The notes beneath the pieces are model-generated. The model searched no databases and had not been told where the DNA came from. It worked only from the letters and a program-made list of their open reading frames with translations. A stretch of 64,000 nt of DNA, taken from the NCBI RefSeq assembly GCF_903815225.1, contig NZ_LR813084.1:2770501-2834500 (forward strand), in the 5' to 3' direction. The position numbers and the translations under genes are program-made. Every line of letters begins with the position of its first letter. Positions within the stretch are counted from its first letter, which is position 1. Below, piece after piece: positions 8,640-17,040 of this stretch. The DNA is from Delftia tsuruhatensis (GTDB taxonomy: Bacteria; Pseudomonadota; Gammaproteobacteria; Burkholderiales; Burkholderiaceae_C).

Positions 8640-9199
8640 ACCTCGCCCTCGGGTCGCTGGCTTGGCTGTTGGCGGGGCCGTTGCTGCCCACCGCGAGCCA
8701 CGCGCAGGAGATTCCGCCACCGGCCTACCAACGCGCCGCGAGCCAAGCGGGCATTCCCTCGACCGTGCTATACGCAGTGGCCCTGCAAGAGACGGGCATG
8801 CGCCGTGGCAACCGCCTGGTGCCCTGGCCTTGGTCATTGAACGTGGCCGGCCAGCCGCGACGCTTTCGCTCCCATGCCGCTGCTTGCGCCGGCCTGCGCC
8901 AAGCCTTGCGCGAAGCGCCAGCAACCCGCGTCGATGCGGGCTTGGGCCAAGTCAACCTGGGCTTCCACGCGCAGCGCTACCGCCACCCTTGTGAGCTGCT
9001 TGATCCCTATCGCAACTTGGCCATCGCCGCCGCCATTCTTCGCCAGCAACGCCAGCCGGGCGAGGACTGGCTGGCGGCGATTGGCCGCTACCACCGTCCG
9101 GCAGGTGGCGCGCCAGCGGCCCGCTATCGGCAAAGCGTGGCCCAACATCTACAACGCCTACGGCCCGCCGCCACGGCCGTGCCTACTCAGGAGCACTGA
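8621..9199 (+). CDS. Lytic transglycosylase-like protein of the conjugation module
   Basis: Secreted protein of 192 residues with a signal peptide ending near ASHAQ. The mature domain follows the goose-lysozyme/SLT fold: YQRAASQAGIPSTVLYAVALQETG carries the catalytic Glu in ALQETG, and GLGQVNLGFH and PYRNLAIAAAILRQQ match later SLT motifs. It should locally cut peptidoglycan so that the secretion channel can cross the wall. Position between the PFL_4693 and PFL_4695 genes is typical of this ICE class. Confidence 0.85.
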   Translation: MATPTLNLALGSLAWLLAGPLLPTASHAQEIPPPAYQRAASQAGIPSTVLYAVALQETGMRRGNRLVPWPWSLNVAGQPRRFRSHAAACAGLRQALREAPATRVDAGLGQVNLGFHAQRYRHPCELLDPYRNLAIAAAILRQQRQPGEDWLAAIGRYHRPAGGAPAARYRQSVAQHLQRLRPAATAVPTQEH

Positions 9200-9201
9200 C
9201 C

Positions 9202-9738
9202 ATGTGTAAAACCCGACTTCGCCTGAGCATGCTGTGGGTGCTGCTCGGCACAGTGGCGCCGCTCCAGGCGCGCGAGCCGTTGCAGGTGGTCGAAGATCAC
9301 GGTGGCCGCTCCGCATTGCCGTACTACGAAGCCCTGAATCTGTTGCCACGCCAGGGCCACACGCCATCGCCGGGCAGCGCGTTGCCCGCTATCGAGATGC
9401 ACCCTGCTGGCGAAGCCGCCATGCTGCCAGTGCGCAGCCCGCGGCTGTCGCCTGGCCCGGTGGCGCGCCGGGCCATCGAGGCGCCGGGCCTGCAACCGCT
9501 GTTTCTGGTCGGCGACGATGCGCGCTCGCGCGCGTGGCTGCGTCAGCATGCCAGCACGCTGCGCGACCGTGGCGCCACGGGCTTGGTGGTCAACGTGGAG
9601 AACCTGCCAGCGCTGGCCAGCCTGCGCGCGCTGGTCCCCGGCGTGCGCTTATGGCCGGTGGCAGCGGACGATCTGGCCGAACGCCTCGGGCTCCAGCACT
9701 ACCCAGCGCTGCTCAGCGCCACCGGCATCGAGCAGTGA
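9202..9738 (+). CDS. Integrating conjugative element protein, PFL_4695 family (TIGR03765)
   Basis: Exported protein of 178 residues with an N-terminal signal sequence (LSMLWVLLGTVAPLQA). The mature N-terminal part contains VVEDHGGRSALPYYEALNL, typical of this family, and the C-terminal half has a Rossmann-like pattern (LFLVGDDARSRAWLRQHASTLRDRGATGLVV). It starts 2 bases after the transglycosylase stop and ends 4 bases before traD. Its role is unknown but it is a conserved part of the transfer operon; periplasmic location is inferred from the signal. Confidence 0.8.
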   Translation: MCKTRLRLSMLWVLLGTVAPLQAREPLQVVEDHGGRSALPYYEALNLLPRQGHTPSPGSALPAIEMHPAGEAAMLPVRSPRLSPGPVARRAIEAPGLQPLFLVGDDARSRAWLRQHASTLRDRGATGLVVNVENLPALASLRALVPGVRLWPVAADDLAERLGLQHYPALLSATGIEQ

Positions 9739-9742
9739 AGCC

Positions 9743-11896
9743 ATGGCGCGTACCCAGCCAGTCGAGGTGCTGTTGCGACCCGCGGTGGAGCTGTACAGCG
9801 TGGCGGTGTGCGCCGCCGCCGCCTTCCTGTGTGTGGCAGCGCCTTGGGCAGTCGCCCTGAGCCCGCAAATGGGCCTTGGCAGTGCGCTGGCGTTCGCGGT
9901 GTATGGCGCACTGCGCTGGCGCGATGCGTGGCTGATTCTGCGCTACCGCCGTGGTATTCGCCGTCTGCCGCGCTACGTGATGACCAGCCGCCAAGTGCCG
10001 GTCAGCGCGCAACGCTTGTTCATTGGTCGTGGTTTTCGCTGGGAACAGCGGCACACCCATCGGCTGATGCAGACCTATCGCCCGGAATTTCGCCGCTACG
10101 TCGAGCCCACTTCTGCCTACCTACTGGCCCGGCGGGTGGAGCAGCGCCTGGAGTTCGCGGCGTTTCCCCTGTCGTCCCTGGCCCGCCTCACCGCCTGGGA
10201 TAGCCCCTTCAACCCTCTGCGCCCTCTGCCACCCGTTGGCGGTCTGCCCCGCCTGCATGGCATCGAACCCGAGGAGGTGGACGTCAGCCTGCCACTGGGC
10301 GAGCGCGTGGGCCATTCGCTGGTGCTGGGCACCACGCGGGTCGGCAAGACCCGCTTGGCCGAATTGTTCATCACCCAGGACATTCGCCGCAAAAGCCCCG
10401 CTGGCGAGTTCGAGGTGGTAATCGTTTTCGACCCCAAGGGCGACGCCGACCTGCTCAAGCGCATGTATGTGGAAGCCAAGCGCGCGGGCCGCGAAGGCGA
10501 GTTTTACGTGTTCCATTTGGGTTGGCCCGAACTCTCGGCCCGCTACAACGCCGTGGGGCGTTTCGGGCGCATTTCCGAAGTCGCGACGCGCATTGCCGGG
10601 CAGTTGTCCGGGGAAGGCAACTCGGCAGCGTTCAGGGAGTTTGCTTGGCGTTTTGTCAACATCATCGCCCGCGCATTGGTCGAATTGGGGCAGCGGCCCG
10701 ACTACCTGCTGATCCAACGCCACGTGGTGAACATTGATGCGTTGTTCATTGAGTACGCCCAACACCACTTCGGCAAAGTCGAACCCAAGGCGTGGGACGT
10801 CATCGTGCAGCTCGAATCCAAGCTCAACGAGAAGACCATGCCGCGCAACATGCTCGGTCGCGAGAAGCGCGTAGTGGCCCTGGAGCAGTACCTGAGCCAG
10901 GCCCGCAACTACGACCCAGTGCTTGATGGCTTGCGCAGTGCGGTCAGATACGACCGCACCTACTTCGACAAAATCGTCGCCAGCCTCTTGCCCCTGCTGG
11001 AAAAGCTCACCAGCGGCAAGATCGCCCAGTTGCTCGCGCCGACCTACACGGACCTGCAAGACCCCAGGCCAATCTTTGACTGGATGCAGGTGGTGCGCAA
11101 ACGCGCGGTGGTTTACGTCGGCCTGGATGCCTTGTCGGATGCCGAGGTTGCCGCCGCAGTGGGCAATTCGATGTTCAGCGACCTGGTGTCGGTCGCCGGG
11201 CATATCTACAAACACGGCATCGACGCGGGCTTGCCCGGCGCGGCCACGCCCATCAGGGTACCGATCAACCTGCACGCGGATGAGTTCAACGAACTGATGG
11301 GCGACGAATTCATTCCCTTGATCAACAAGGGCGGCGGCGCCGGGGTGCAGGTCACCGCCTATACCCAAACCTTGAGCGATATTGAAGCGCGTCTGGGCAA
11401 CCGGGCCAAAGCTGGGCAAGTGGTGGGCAACTTCAACAACCTGTTTGTGTTGCGGGTGCGCGAGACCGCCACCGCTGAGCTGCTGACCAAGCAACTGCCA
11501 AAAGTCGAGGTGTACACCACCACCATCGTCAGCGGCGCCACGGACAGCTCGGATATCCACGGCACGACTGATTTCACCAGCAACACCCAGGACCGCATCA
11601 GCATGTCCAGCGTGCCAATGGTTGAGCCCGCGCATGTGGTGCAGTTGCCCAAGGGCCAGTGCTTCGCCTTGATCAATGGCGGCAATCTGTGGAAGATTCG
11701 CATGCCGCTGCCGGCGCCGGACCCCGACGAGATGATGCCGAGTGATCTGCGCCAGTTGGCCGAGCAGATGCGTCACAGCTACGCGCAGCACGCGCAGTGG
11801 TGGCAGAACCTCGGTGCGCCGCACCCACAAGAGCAGGCGCTGCCCGTTGATTTGACCGACCCGCCAGCCGCCGCTCCAGATGAGGCCGGCCAATGA
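9743..11896 (+). CDS. traD: Conjugative coupling factor TraD, SXT/TOL subfamily
   Basis: Protein of 717 residues from the ATG at 9743; the frame is open further upstream but that part overlaps the previous gene. Two hydrophobic segments near residues 16-58 anchor it in the inner membrane. Walker A is GTTRVGKT at about 196-203, and the Walker B-like strand INLHADEF lies at about 508-515. It is the ATPase that links the relaxase-DNA complex to the secretion channel and drives DNA transfer. Length and architecture match the SXT/TOL-type TraD family (TIGR03743). It overlaps the next gene by 4 bases. Confidence 0.93.
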   Translation: MARTQPVEVLLRPAVELYSVAVCAAAAFLCVAAPWAVALSPQMGLGSALAFAVYGALRWRDAWLILRYRRGIRRLPRYVMTSRQVPVSAQRLFIGRGFRWEQRHTHRLMQTYRPEFRRYVEPTSAYLLARRVEQRLEFAAFPLSSLARLTAWDSPFNPLRPLPPVGGLPRLHGIEPEEVDVSLPLGERVGHSLVLGTTRVGKTRLAELFITQDIRRKSPAGEFEVVIVFDPKGDADLLKRMYVEAKRAGREGEFYVFHLGWPELSARYNAVGRFGRISEVATRIAGQLSGEGNSAAFREFAWRFVNIIARALVELGQRPDYLLIQRHVVNIDALFIEYAQHHFGKVEPKAWDVIVQLESKLNEKTMPRNMLGREKRVVALEQYLSQARNYDPVLDGLRSAVRYDRTYFDKIVASLLPLLEKLTSGKIAQLLAPTYTDLQDPRPIFDWMQVVRKRAVVYVGLDALSDAEVAAAVGNSMFSDLVSVAGHIYKHGIDAGLPGAATPIRVPINLHADEFNELMGDEFIPLINKGGGAGVQVTAYTQTLSDIEARLGNRAKAGQVVGNFNNLFVLRVRETATAELLTKQLPKVEVYTTTIVSGATDSSDIHGTTDFTSNTQDRISMSSVPMVEPAHVVQLPKGQCFALINGGNLWKIRMPLPAPDPDEMMPSDLRQLAEQMRHSYAQHAQWWQNLGAPHPQEQALPVDLTDPPAAAPDEAGQ

Positions 11897-12642
11897 GCGA
11901 GCCCAGCGTCCCGGCCCAGCGCCAGGCCAACCCACGCCAGGGCCTGCTCGCCAGCCTGCTGGCGGTGCCGTTGAAACTGCTCGGCATGCTGCTGGCGGCA
12001 CTGCTGATCTCGATCTTGGTCGAGTGCATCGGCCTGCACCTGTTTTGGCGGGAGCAGCAGTGGCGGCATGCCCAAGCCATGCTCGATTACGAGCTCAGCC
12101 ATCTGTCCGGGCACTTCAAGCGCAGCATCCTGGTGCCCGAGCCGGGACGCACCGCTCGGCAATTGAGCGCCCGCGGCTATGACTGGTTGTTTATCAAAAG
12201 CGGCCTGCTGAACCAGCTGGATCGCACCGCGCAACAGGCCCGTTCGGCAAGCCAGGGCTCGCCGCGCAGCTTTCGCCAGTGGCTCGGCCTGGCGTACGTT
12301 TGGTCGGAAAACTATTTGCTGGCGGCGGCCTTCACCACGCTGACGTTTGGGGTGCGCCTGTTGATCCTAATACTGACCCTGCCGTTGCTGTTGCTGGCCG
12401 CATTCGTGGGTCTGGTGGATGGTTTGGTGCGGCGCGACGTGCGCCGGTTTGGCGCGGGCCGCGAATCCGGGTTTATCTACCATCGCGCCAAGGCCGCGTT
12501 GGCGCCGCTGGCCGTGCTGCCTTGGGTGATCTATCTGGCCCTGCCGATTTCTCTGCATCCGCTGTGGGTGTTGCTGCCCAGCGCGGCCATTCTGGGGCTG
12601 GCGGTCAACTTGACGGCGGGCAGCTTCAAAAAGTACCTATGA
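11893..12642 (+). CDS. ICE membrane protein, PFL_4697 family (TIGR03747)
   Basis: Inner-membrane protein of 249 residues with about four hydrophobic segments (near 27-52, 138-162, 198-215 and 220-240). A cytosolic loop carries GLVDGLVRRDVRRFGAGRESGFIYH, a conserved block in the family that always follows traD in these ICEs. It overlaps the traD stop by 4 bases. It is a probable mating-channel or TraD-associated component with unknown mechanism. It is the last backbone gene before cargo block B. Confidence 0.83.
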   Translation: MSEPSVPAQRQANPRQGLLASLLAVPLKLLGMLLAALLISILVECIGLHLFWREQQWRHAQAMLDYELSHLSGHFKRSILVPEPGRTARQLSARGYDWLFIKSGLLNQLDRTAQQARSASQGSPRSFRQWLGLAYVWSENYLLAAAFTTLTFGVRLLILILTLPLLLLAAFVGLVDGLVRRDVRRFGAGRESGFIYHRAKAALAPLAVLPWVIYLALPISLHPLWVLLPSAAILGLAVNLTAGSFKKYL

Positions 12643-12663
12643 GCGCGGCCCGCGCTTGCCGAC

Positions 12664-12954
12664 TCAGATGGCAAAGGCCGCGCGATCTTGATTTTCAATC
12701 CACCGCGGTGGCTTGCCGCGCCCGGTCCAGGTCGCGCCGGTCGCCGGATTGCGGTACTTCGCCTGACCCACGGAACCCTGGGCACCCTTGGATTTTTTCG
12801 GTGCACCGAAGATGTGCGCTTGCGTCAACCCATAGTGCTGCACCAGCTCGCGCGCCTGAGCAATCGCGCCGCTTTGCTCGGCTTTCAGCGCTTGTGCGAT
12901 CTTGGCATCCAATTCGGCGCGCTGCGCCACCAGGGCTTTGTAATCTGCTGTCAT
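12664..12954 (-). CDS. H-NS-family nucleoid-associated protein
   Basis: Protein of 96 residues. The N-terminal half is helical (YKALVAQRAELDAKIAQALKAEQ), fitting the oligomerization region of H-NS. The C-terminal half has KYRNPATGATWTGRGKPPRW, the DNA-binding motif of betaproteobacterial H-NS homologues (Bv3F/BpH3 type). It would bind AT-rich DNA and silence transcription. It is convergent to the conjugation operon and starts the cargo block that contains the AT-richer fluoroacetate-type module, so it may help silence foreign cargo. The coding frame and family are clear; the targets are inferred. Confidence 0.88.
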   Translation of the reverse strand: MTADYKALVAQRAELDAKIAQALKAEQSGAIAQARELVQHYGLTQAHIFGAPKKSKGAQGSVGQAKYRNPATGATWTGRGKPPRWIENQDRAAFAI

Positions 12955-13239
12955 GGAGTTTTTGCAAAGAGTGGGTTAAGCCTTGCATTCTACGGACTAA
13001 GAGTGGCTCACACCGCTTTGCCAGAGGCCCCAGAAAGCCGTTATGCGCACTGCACTCATGGCCAGATGACCCGTAAGCCAAGAACCGTGGCGACAGCTAC
13101 AGCCCCTGATCTCAGCCTTCGTGCCTTCTGCCCAGGGCGGTGCGCGCACGCTCGCAGCGAGCGAGCCGTCGTCAACGGCATCTTGTAGGTGCTTTAGGTT
13201 GGAGGTCATCGCGCATGAACGGACAGGCTGACCAGCAGA

Positions 13240-14136
13240 CTAGACGTGGGGAATGGTCAAATCTCGAATCAATTCGTCTCGAAAAGCGCTGACGATCGGC
13301 CCGATTCGATGGCTTCCCACACGCAACACCAGCTCACTGAAACCCAGGTCGGGCAGAGGTATAGGGCCACCGAGTTTGCCGACAATGGTGCAACCAGAAG
13401 AGAGCTGTCCCTGCGGGAGGATTCCCAAGCCTAGCCCTGCCTCGATCGCTGCACGCACGTTGTGGTAGCCATACCCTGTGTAGGCGATATGCGTGTCAAT
13501 GTTCAAACTTGCCAAGTGCTCCAGCATAAGCTTGCGGTAGACGCAGCCCTGATGGAACACGACCAGAGGGCACGGCTGCGGCAAACCGTGGCGCCCGAAG
13601 CCTTGCGCAGCCACCCACTGCAACGGTTCGATTCGTAGCGCCTGCGCAGATGGAGCCTGCCCTGGGCTGACAACCTGTTTAAGCAGCGCGATGTCAATCT
13701 TGCCCCGAAGCAACCGGGCCTCAAGGCTAGCGGACAGGTCAGAAATGATGCTCACCTCGGCATCAGCGTGGATCGCCTTGAACTGTGCGATCAGTCCGAT
13801 CAAGCCCTCAATGCGAAAGTCATCCATCACACCGATTCTCACGCGCCCCGAGAGCAAAGGCAGGGTCGCGGCGCGACAGGCTGACGCAAGCGAGTCCAAG
13901 ACGCGGTAGGCATGTGGTAGCCACAGTTTGCCTTGAGCGGTCAAACCGCAATAGTGCCCTCGGCTGCGGTCGAGCAGGCGTTCACCCAGGATGCCCTCAA
14001 GGGTACGCACCTGGTGGGTCAATGCGCTTTGCGTGCGCCCTAGCTGTTGAGCGGCAGCGACAAAGCTCCCGCACTCCACGACGGCGACGATAGTGCGGAA
14101 ATGTTCGAGCGTGATGCGGCGGTCTGAGTCCATCAT
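13240..14136 (-). CDS. LysR-family regulator divergent from the EamA/acyl-CoA dehydrogenase/FlK-like genes
   Basis: Protein of 298 residues with an N-terminal winged HTH (HFRTIVAVVECGSFVAAAQQLGRTQSALTHQVRTLE) and a C-terminal periplasmic-binding-protein-like effector domain with the usual VRIGVMDD start. Two adjacent ATGs at 14136 and 14133 are possible starts. It is transcribed away from the EamA gene across a 108-base gap holding a perfect 8-1-8 palindrome. This is the classical layout of a LysR regulator controlling a divergent operon and itself. The inducer is unknown; fluoroacetate, a fluorinated acid or an acyl-CoA is a reasonable guess from the neighbours. Confidence 0.88.
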   Translation of the reverse strand: MMDSDRRITLEHFRTIVAVVECGSFVAAAQQLGRTQSALTHQVRTLEGILGERLLDRSRGHYCGLTAQGKLWLPHAYRVLDSLASACRAATLPLLSGRVRIGVMDDFRIEGLIGLIAQFKAIHADAEVSIISDLSASLEARLLRGKIDIALLKQVVSPGQAPSAQALRIEPLQWVAAQGFGRHGLPQPCPLVVFHQGCVYRKLMLEHLASLNIDTHIAYTGYGYHNVRAAIEAGLGLGILPQGQLSSGCTIVGKLGGPIPLPDLGFSELVLRVGSHRIGPIVSAFRDELIRDLTIPHV

Positions 14137-14142
14137 GTGAGT

Positions 14143-14159
14143 AATGAATCTGATTCATT
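14143..14159. promoter_or_regulatory. Perfect 8-1-8 palindrome, probable LysR operator
   Basis: aatgaatc at 14143-14150 and gattcatt at 14152-14159 are perfect inverted repeats around a single T. They lie 6 bases upstream of the lysR start and 86 bases before the EamA start, a position suited to autoregulation and divergent activation. Confidence 0.6.
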
Positions 14160-14244
14160 CCAAAGGCTAAGGATTTCATTTTACTGATTACGACCATTGC
14201 CTTGATCATAGACCTTATCGATCAGCGATCATGGAGTCATAGTC

Positions 14245-15150
14245 TTGGAGCGCTTCTGGATTCTTCTCGCAGGGAGCCTGTTCAGCCTGTTATGGGCATC
14301 GGCATTCATCGCGGGAAAAATTGCATTGCAATACAGTGAGCCGCTGTCGTTGCTGTGCCTTAGATTCGCCATTGCGGGGACTCTGATGCTGGCTTGGTGC
14401 ATTCTTTGCAACCGCACACGCGGGGTATGGAACCGCGCATTGTTGCTTGATGGCATTGTGCTCGGACTGCTAAACAACGCGCTATACCTTGGCTTATCGT
14501 TCCAAGGACTGCGCACGGTGTCGCCCGAGGCCACCATCTTGATCGTCTCCACAGCGCCTTTTTTTACTTTTTTCTTCTCGATCTTGAGCGGCACACGGTG
14601 CTCGCTGCGGCAATTGGCGGGAATGACAATGGGAATTTCCGGTGTCTACATCGTGGTAGTTGCTCGCATGCGCGGCAACGACGATCCCTGGGGGATGCTA
14701 TTGGTGCTAATGGGCACAATGTCATTCGCCATCGGTACGGTATGGTATCGATATCGCGCAACCAAGCATAGTCCTCTGGCCCTGAATGGGGTACAGAATC
14801 TAGCCGGAGCGCTTTCGCTCCTACCGTTCTCCTCGCAACTGTCAGAAACATTCCTGGCGTTGAAGCAAGTCGAATTCTTAACTGCATTACTTTATCTTGT
14901 CATTGTGGTGTCAATATTCGATTTCTTGCTGTGGCTGGCACTGTTACGCCGCATTGAAGCCGCCTACGCATCCAGCTTCCATTTGCTCAATCCTGTTTTT
15001 GGCATTATTTTGGCCGCGTTAGTGTTTGGTGCCGCAATTTCAGTGAATGATGTACTGGGCACATTAATCATCATCGCGGGTTTGGCGCTCGTTAGTTGGC
15101 CGAAAAACCAAAAAAATACTCCGAGCACATCGCCGACAACTGCTCGCTAA
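14245..15150 (+). CDS. EamA/DMT-superfamily inner-membrane transporter
   Basis: Protein of 301 residues with ten hydrophobic segments and two EamA repeats, the first beginning ERFWILLAGSLFSLLWASAFIAGKIAL. The start is TTG at 14245, about 8 bases after a GGAG motif; no in-frame ATG precedes it. The ATG at 14231 gives only three codons. DMT transporters of this type export small metabolites or amino-acid-like compounds. Being first after the LysR regulator and in line with the acyl-CoA dehydrogenase and FlK-like thioesterase, it may export the acid released by the thioesterase. Transport direction and substrate are inferred. Confidence 0.87.
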   Translation: MERFWILLAGSLFSLLWASAFIAGKIALQYSEPLSLLCLRFAIAGTLMLAWCILCNRTRGVWNRALLLDGIVLGLLNNALYLGLSFQGLRTVSPEATILIVSTAPFFTFFFSILSGTRCSLRQLAGMTMGISGVYIVVVARMRGNDDPWGMLLVLMGTMSFAIGTVWYRYRATKHSPLALNGVQNLAGALSLLPFSSQLSETFLALKQVEFLTALLYLVIVVSIFDFLLWLALLRRIEAAYASSFHLLNPVFGIILAALVFGAAISVNDVLGTLIIIAGLALVSWPKNQKNTPSTSPTTAR

Positions 15151-15318
15151 CACGCCGCCCGCGCTTTTCAGCTAGATACCGCCAGATGGTAGGGCAAGAT
15201 GGCCTATACCAAATCAAAATCAATTCAAGAGGTATCTCAAAAATAAAACCAGCTCCACAAATGGATTTTTAACCTCTTCTTAACAGGTGCTTATTCAATT
15301 TTAAAGGGAGGGTGGTTT

Positions 15319-16476
15319 ATGCACGGAATTTTTGAAGAAAATCACTTCAATTTGCGACAAAAAATTGCAGAATATGCAAAAGAAAATATATTGAAGATAC
15401 GAAATCAAATCGAAGACAACGAAAGCATTCCTCAAGAAATTTATCAATATCTAGCGAATTCTGGATGGTATGGAATTACCATACCAGAAAAATATAAAGG
15501 AATGGAAGCGGGGCATCTTGCGCGTTTTATCGCCATTGAAGAAATATCGCGCATTTCTGGCGCGGTTGGAGGGTGCCTGCAATCCGCAATCCTCGGAACG
15601 GCCATGGTCCAGAATCACGGCAGCGCCGAGCAGAAGGACTATTGGCTTCCAAGATTCGCGCAAGGCAAAGACATCATATCCATTTGCATCACCGAGCCAA
15701 ATTCAGGCTCACACATTCTAGGGATGAATACAACGGCTAGACGGGAAAAGGATGAATATGTTTTAGATGGCGTTAAGTGCTGGATTGCAAACTCCCACGT
15801 TGCAAGCGTGCACGGGGTGATCGCCAAGACAAACAACAGTTCCGGCAAACTTTCAGCTTTTCTTGTCGAGGCAGATCGCCCTGGATTTCGCACTGGACAG
15901 GCCAACGATAATACGGGCTTACGTGGCCTCAATCTTGGTGAAGTCATCTTCGAAAATTGCCGCATCCCAGCCATCAATCGCGTTGGCGACGAAGGCGATG
16001 GACTTAAGATCGCACATAGCTCAATTACACATTATGGAAAACCTAATCTCACCGCTGTTGCATTGGGTATACATTCGGCAATAATGGAAGACACCATTGC
16101 CTATGCCAAAAACAGGAAAATCTATGGTAAATCGCTCGCCAATGTAGAAAGCGTCCGACTGAAAATTGCATCCATTTATAAGAACCTACATTTAGCTAGG
16201 CAGTCTGCTTATTGCGCTATGAAGCTGTTGGACGCAAATGCAAGCGCTGATGAATCCATCATACTGGCCAAATTAGTTGGCACCGAGCTCGCCTTTGAAT
16301 CCGCTAAAGCCGCACTGGATATTTTTGCAGCGCGAGGCGGTAGCCGATCCATACCGATTGAAAGATATATGCGGGACTTGCTGATGCTTTTCCCACCGGC
16401 GGGCACATCGGATGTGCAATTAAAAAGGCTGGCAGAAATCGCATTGAAAGAATACCGAGAATCAACCGCCGCGTAG
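15319..16476 (+). CDS. Acyl-CoA dehydrogenase-family flavoprotein lacking the usual catalytic Glu
   Basis: Protein of 385 residues with a strong Shine-Dalgarno (agggagg, 7 bases before ATG). It has the three-part acyl-CoA dehydrogenase fold: helical N-terminal part, the FAD/substrate beta-domain with SICITEPNSGSH and KCWIANSHVA, and a helical C-terminal part with RKIYGKSLANVESVRLKIA. The catalytic base of short- and medium-chain enzymes lies in a YEGTS motif near the C-terminus; here it reads PAGTSDVQ, Ala replacing Glu, and the alternative helix site (HYGKPNLTAVALG) has no acid either. It may use another base, or act on an unusual acyl thioester. The coding DNA is visibly AT-richer than the ICE backbone, a sign of separate acquisition. 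The FlK-like gene follows directly. Confidence 0.85.
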   Translation: MHGIFEENHFNLRQKIAEYAKENILKIRNQIEDNESIPQEIYQYLANSGWYGITIPEKYKGMEAGHLARFIAIEEISRISGAVGGCLQSAILGTAMVQNHGSAEQKDYWLPRFAQGKDIISICITEPNSGSHILGMNTTARREKDEYVLDGVKCWIANSHVASVHGVIAKTNNSSGKLSAFLVEADRPGFRTGQANDNTGLRGLNLGEVIFENCRIPAINRVGDEGDGLKIAHSSITHYGKPNLTAVALGIHSAIMEDTIAYAKNRKIYGKSLANVESVRLKIASIYKNLHLARQSAYCAMKLLDANASADESIILAKLVGTELAFESAKAALDIFAARGGSRSIPIERYMRDLLMLFPPAGTSDVQLKRLAEIALKEYRESTAA

Positions 16477-16502
16477 TGTTCACATTAGGGGAGAAAATTA
16501 CT

Positions 16503-16970
16503 ATGTTGGAAAGCTTGGCAGTGGGGGCCGTTGAGCGACTCTCGTACCTTGTACCCAAGGAAAAAACCGTTCCATTTCTATTGCCGGAATCACCCGAATT
16601 TCTTAGGTTCCCAGAAGTCCTCGCGACGGGCTATATGGTCGGGCTGATGGAGTGGTGTTGCATTCGTAGTCTAGCGCCTTTTTTGCAGCCGGGAGAGGGC
16701 AGCCTTGGCACTATGATCAATGTGAAACATTTAGCGGCAACCCCGCCGGGCTGCCTAGTCAATATTGAATCCACAGTGATCTCCATTTTTGGACGCCAAG
16801 TCGTCTGGCGCGTTGTGGCACACGACAGTGTTGATATCATAGGGGAAGGAGAAATAGGCAGGACAATTGTGAAATGGGATTACTTCAATAGCAAGTTGGA
16901 ACAAAAGAAACGCCTTGTTCAACCTATGAATAATTCAGCGACAGTTAATAATTTCGAATCTAGAGAGTAG
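16503..16970 (+). CDS. flK: FlK-like fluoroacetyl-CoA thioesterase
   Basis: Hot-dog thioesterase of 155 residues. The ATG at 16503 with aggggag upstream is preferred over the GTG at 16476. From that start the protein aligns without gaps to Streptomyces cattleya FlK as I remember it through at least residue 120. The catalytic triad Thr42, Glu50 and His76, Gly69 and Arg120, and the hydrophobic lid residues Val23, Leu26, Phe33 and Phe36 all fall at the same numbers. Shared blocks include PESPEF.xFPEV.ATG, MVGLMEW, PGEGSLGT and AATPPG. FlK hydrolyses fluoroacetyl-CoA and spares acetyl-CoA, protecting the citric acid cycle. The flanking EamA exporter, dehydrogenase and LysR regulator suggest a resistance or detoxification operon for a fluoroacetate-like toxin. 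No fluorinase is visible. Confidence 0.9.
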   Translation: MLESLAVGAVERLSYLVPKEKTVPFLLPESPEFLRFPEVLATGYMVGLMEWCCIRSLAPFLQPGEGSLGTMINVKHLAATPPGCLVNIESTVISIFGRQVVWRVVAHDSVDIIGEGEIGRTIVKWDYFNSKLEQKKRLVQPMNNSATVNNFESRE

Positions 16971-17040
16971 TTGATTTATTTTCTGATGTAGCGACTCATA
17001 GCCCGAGCAGAAGCGCACCTTCCATTGCGCTTAAGGCGGG

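Noticed and set aside
10121-12001. 626-codon open frame on the - strand inside traD
   Set aside because: Antisense shadow of traD with low-complexity Arg/Gln/Gly composition and no known motif.
12997-13209. 70-codon frame on the - strand (MTSNLKHLQDAVDDGS...)
   Set aside because: The first residues look protein-like but the rest is Cys/Arg/Trp-rich and out of character; at most a truncated gene end. Not supported enough to list.
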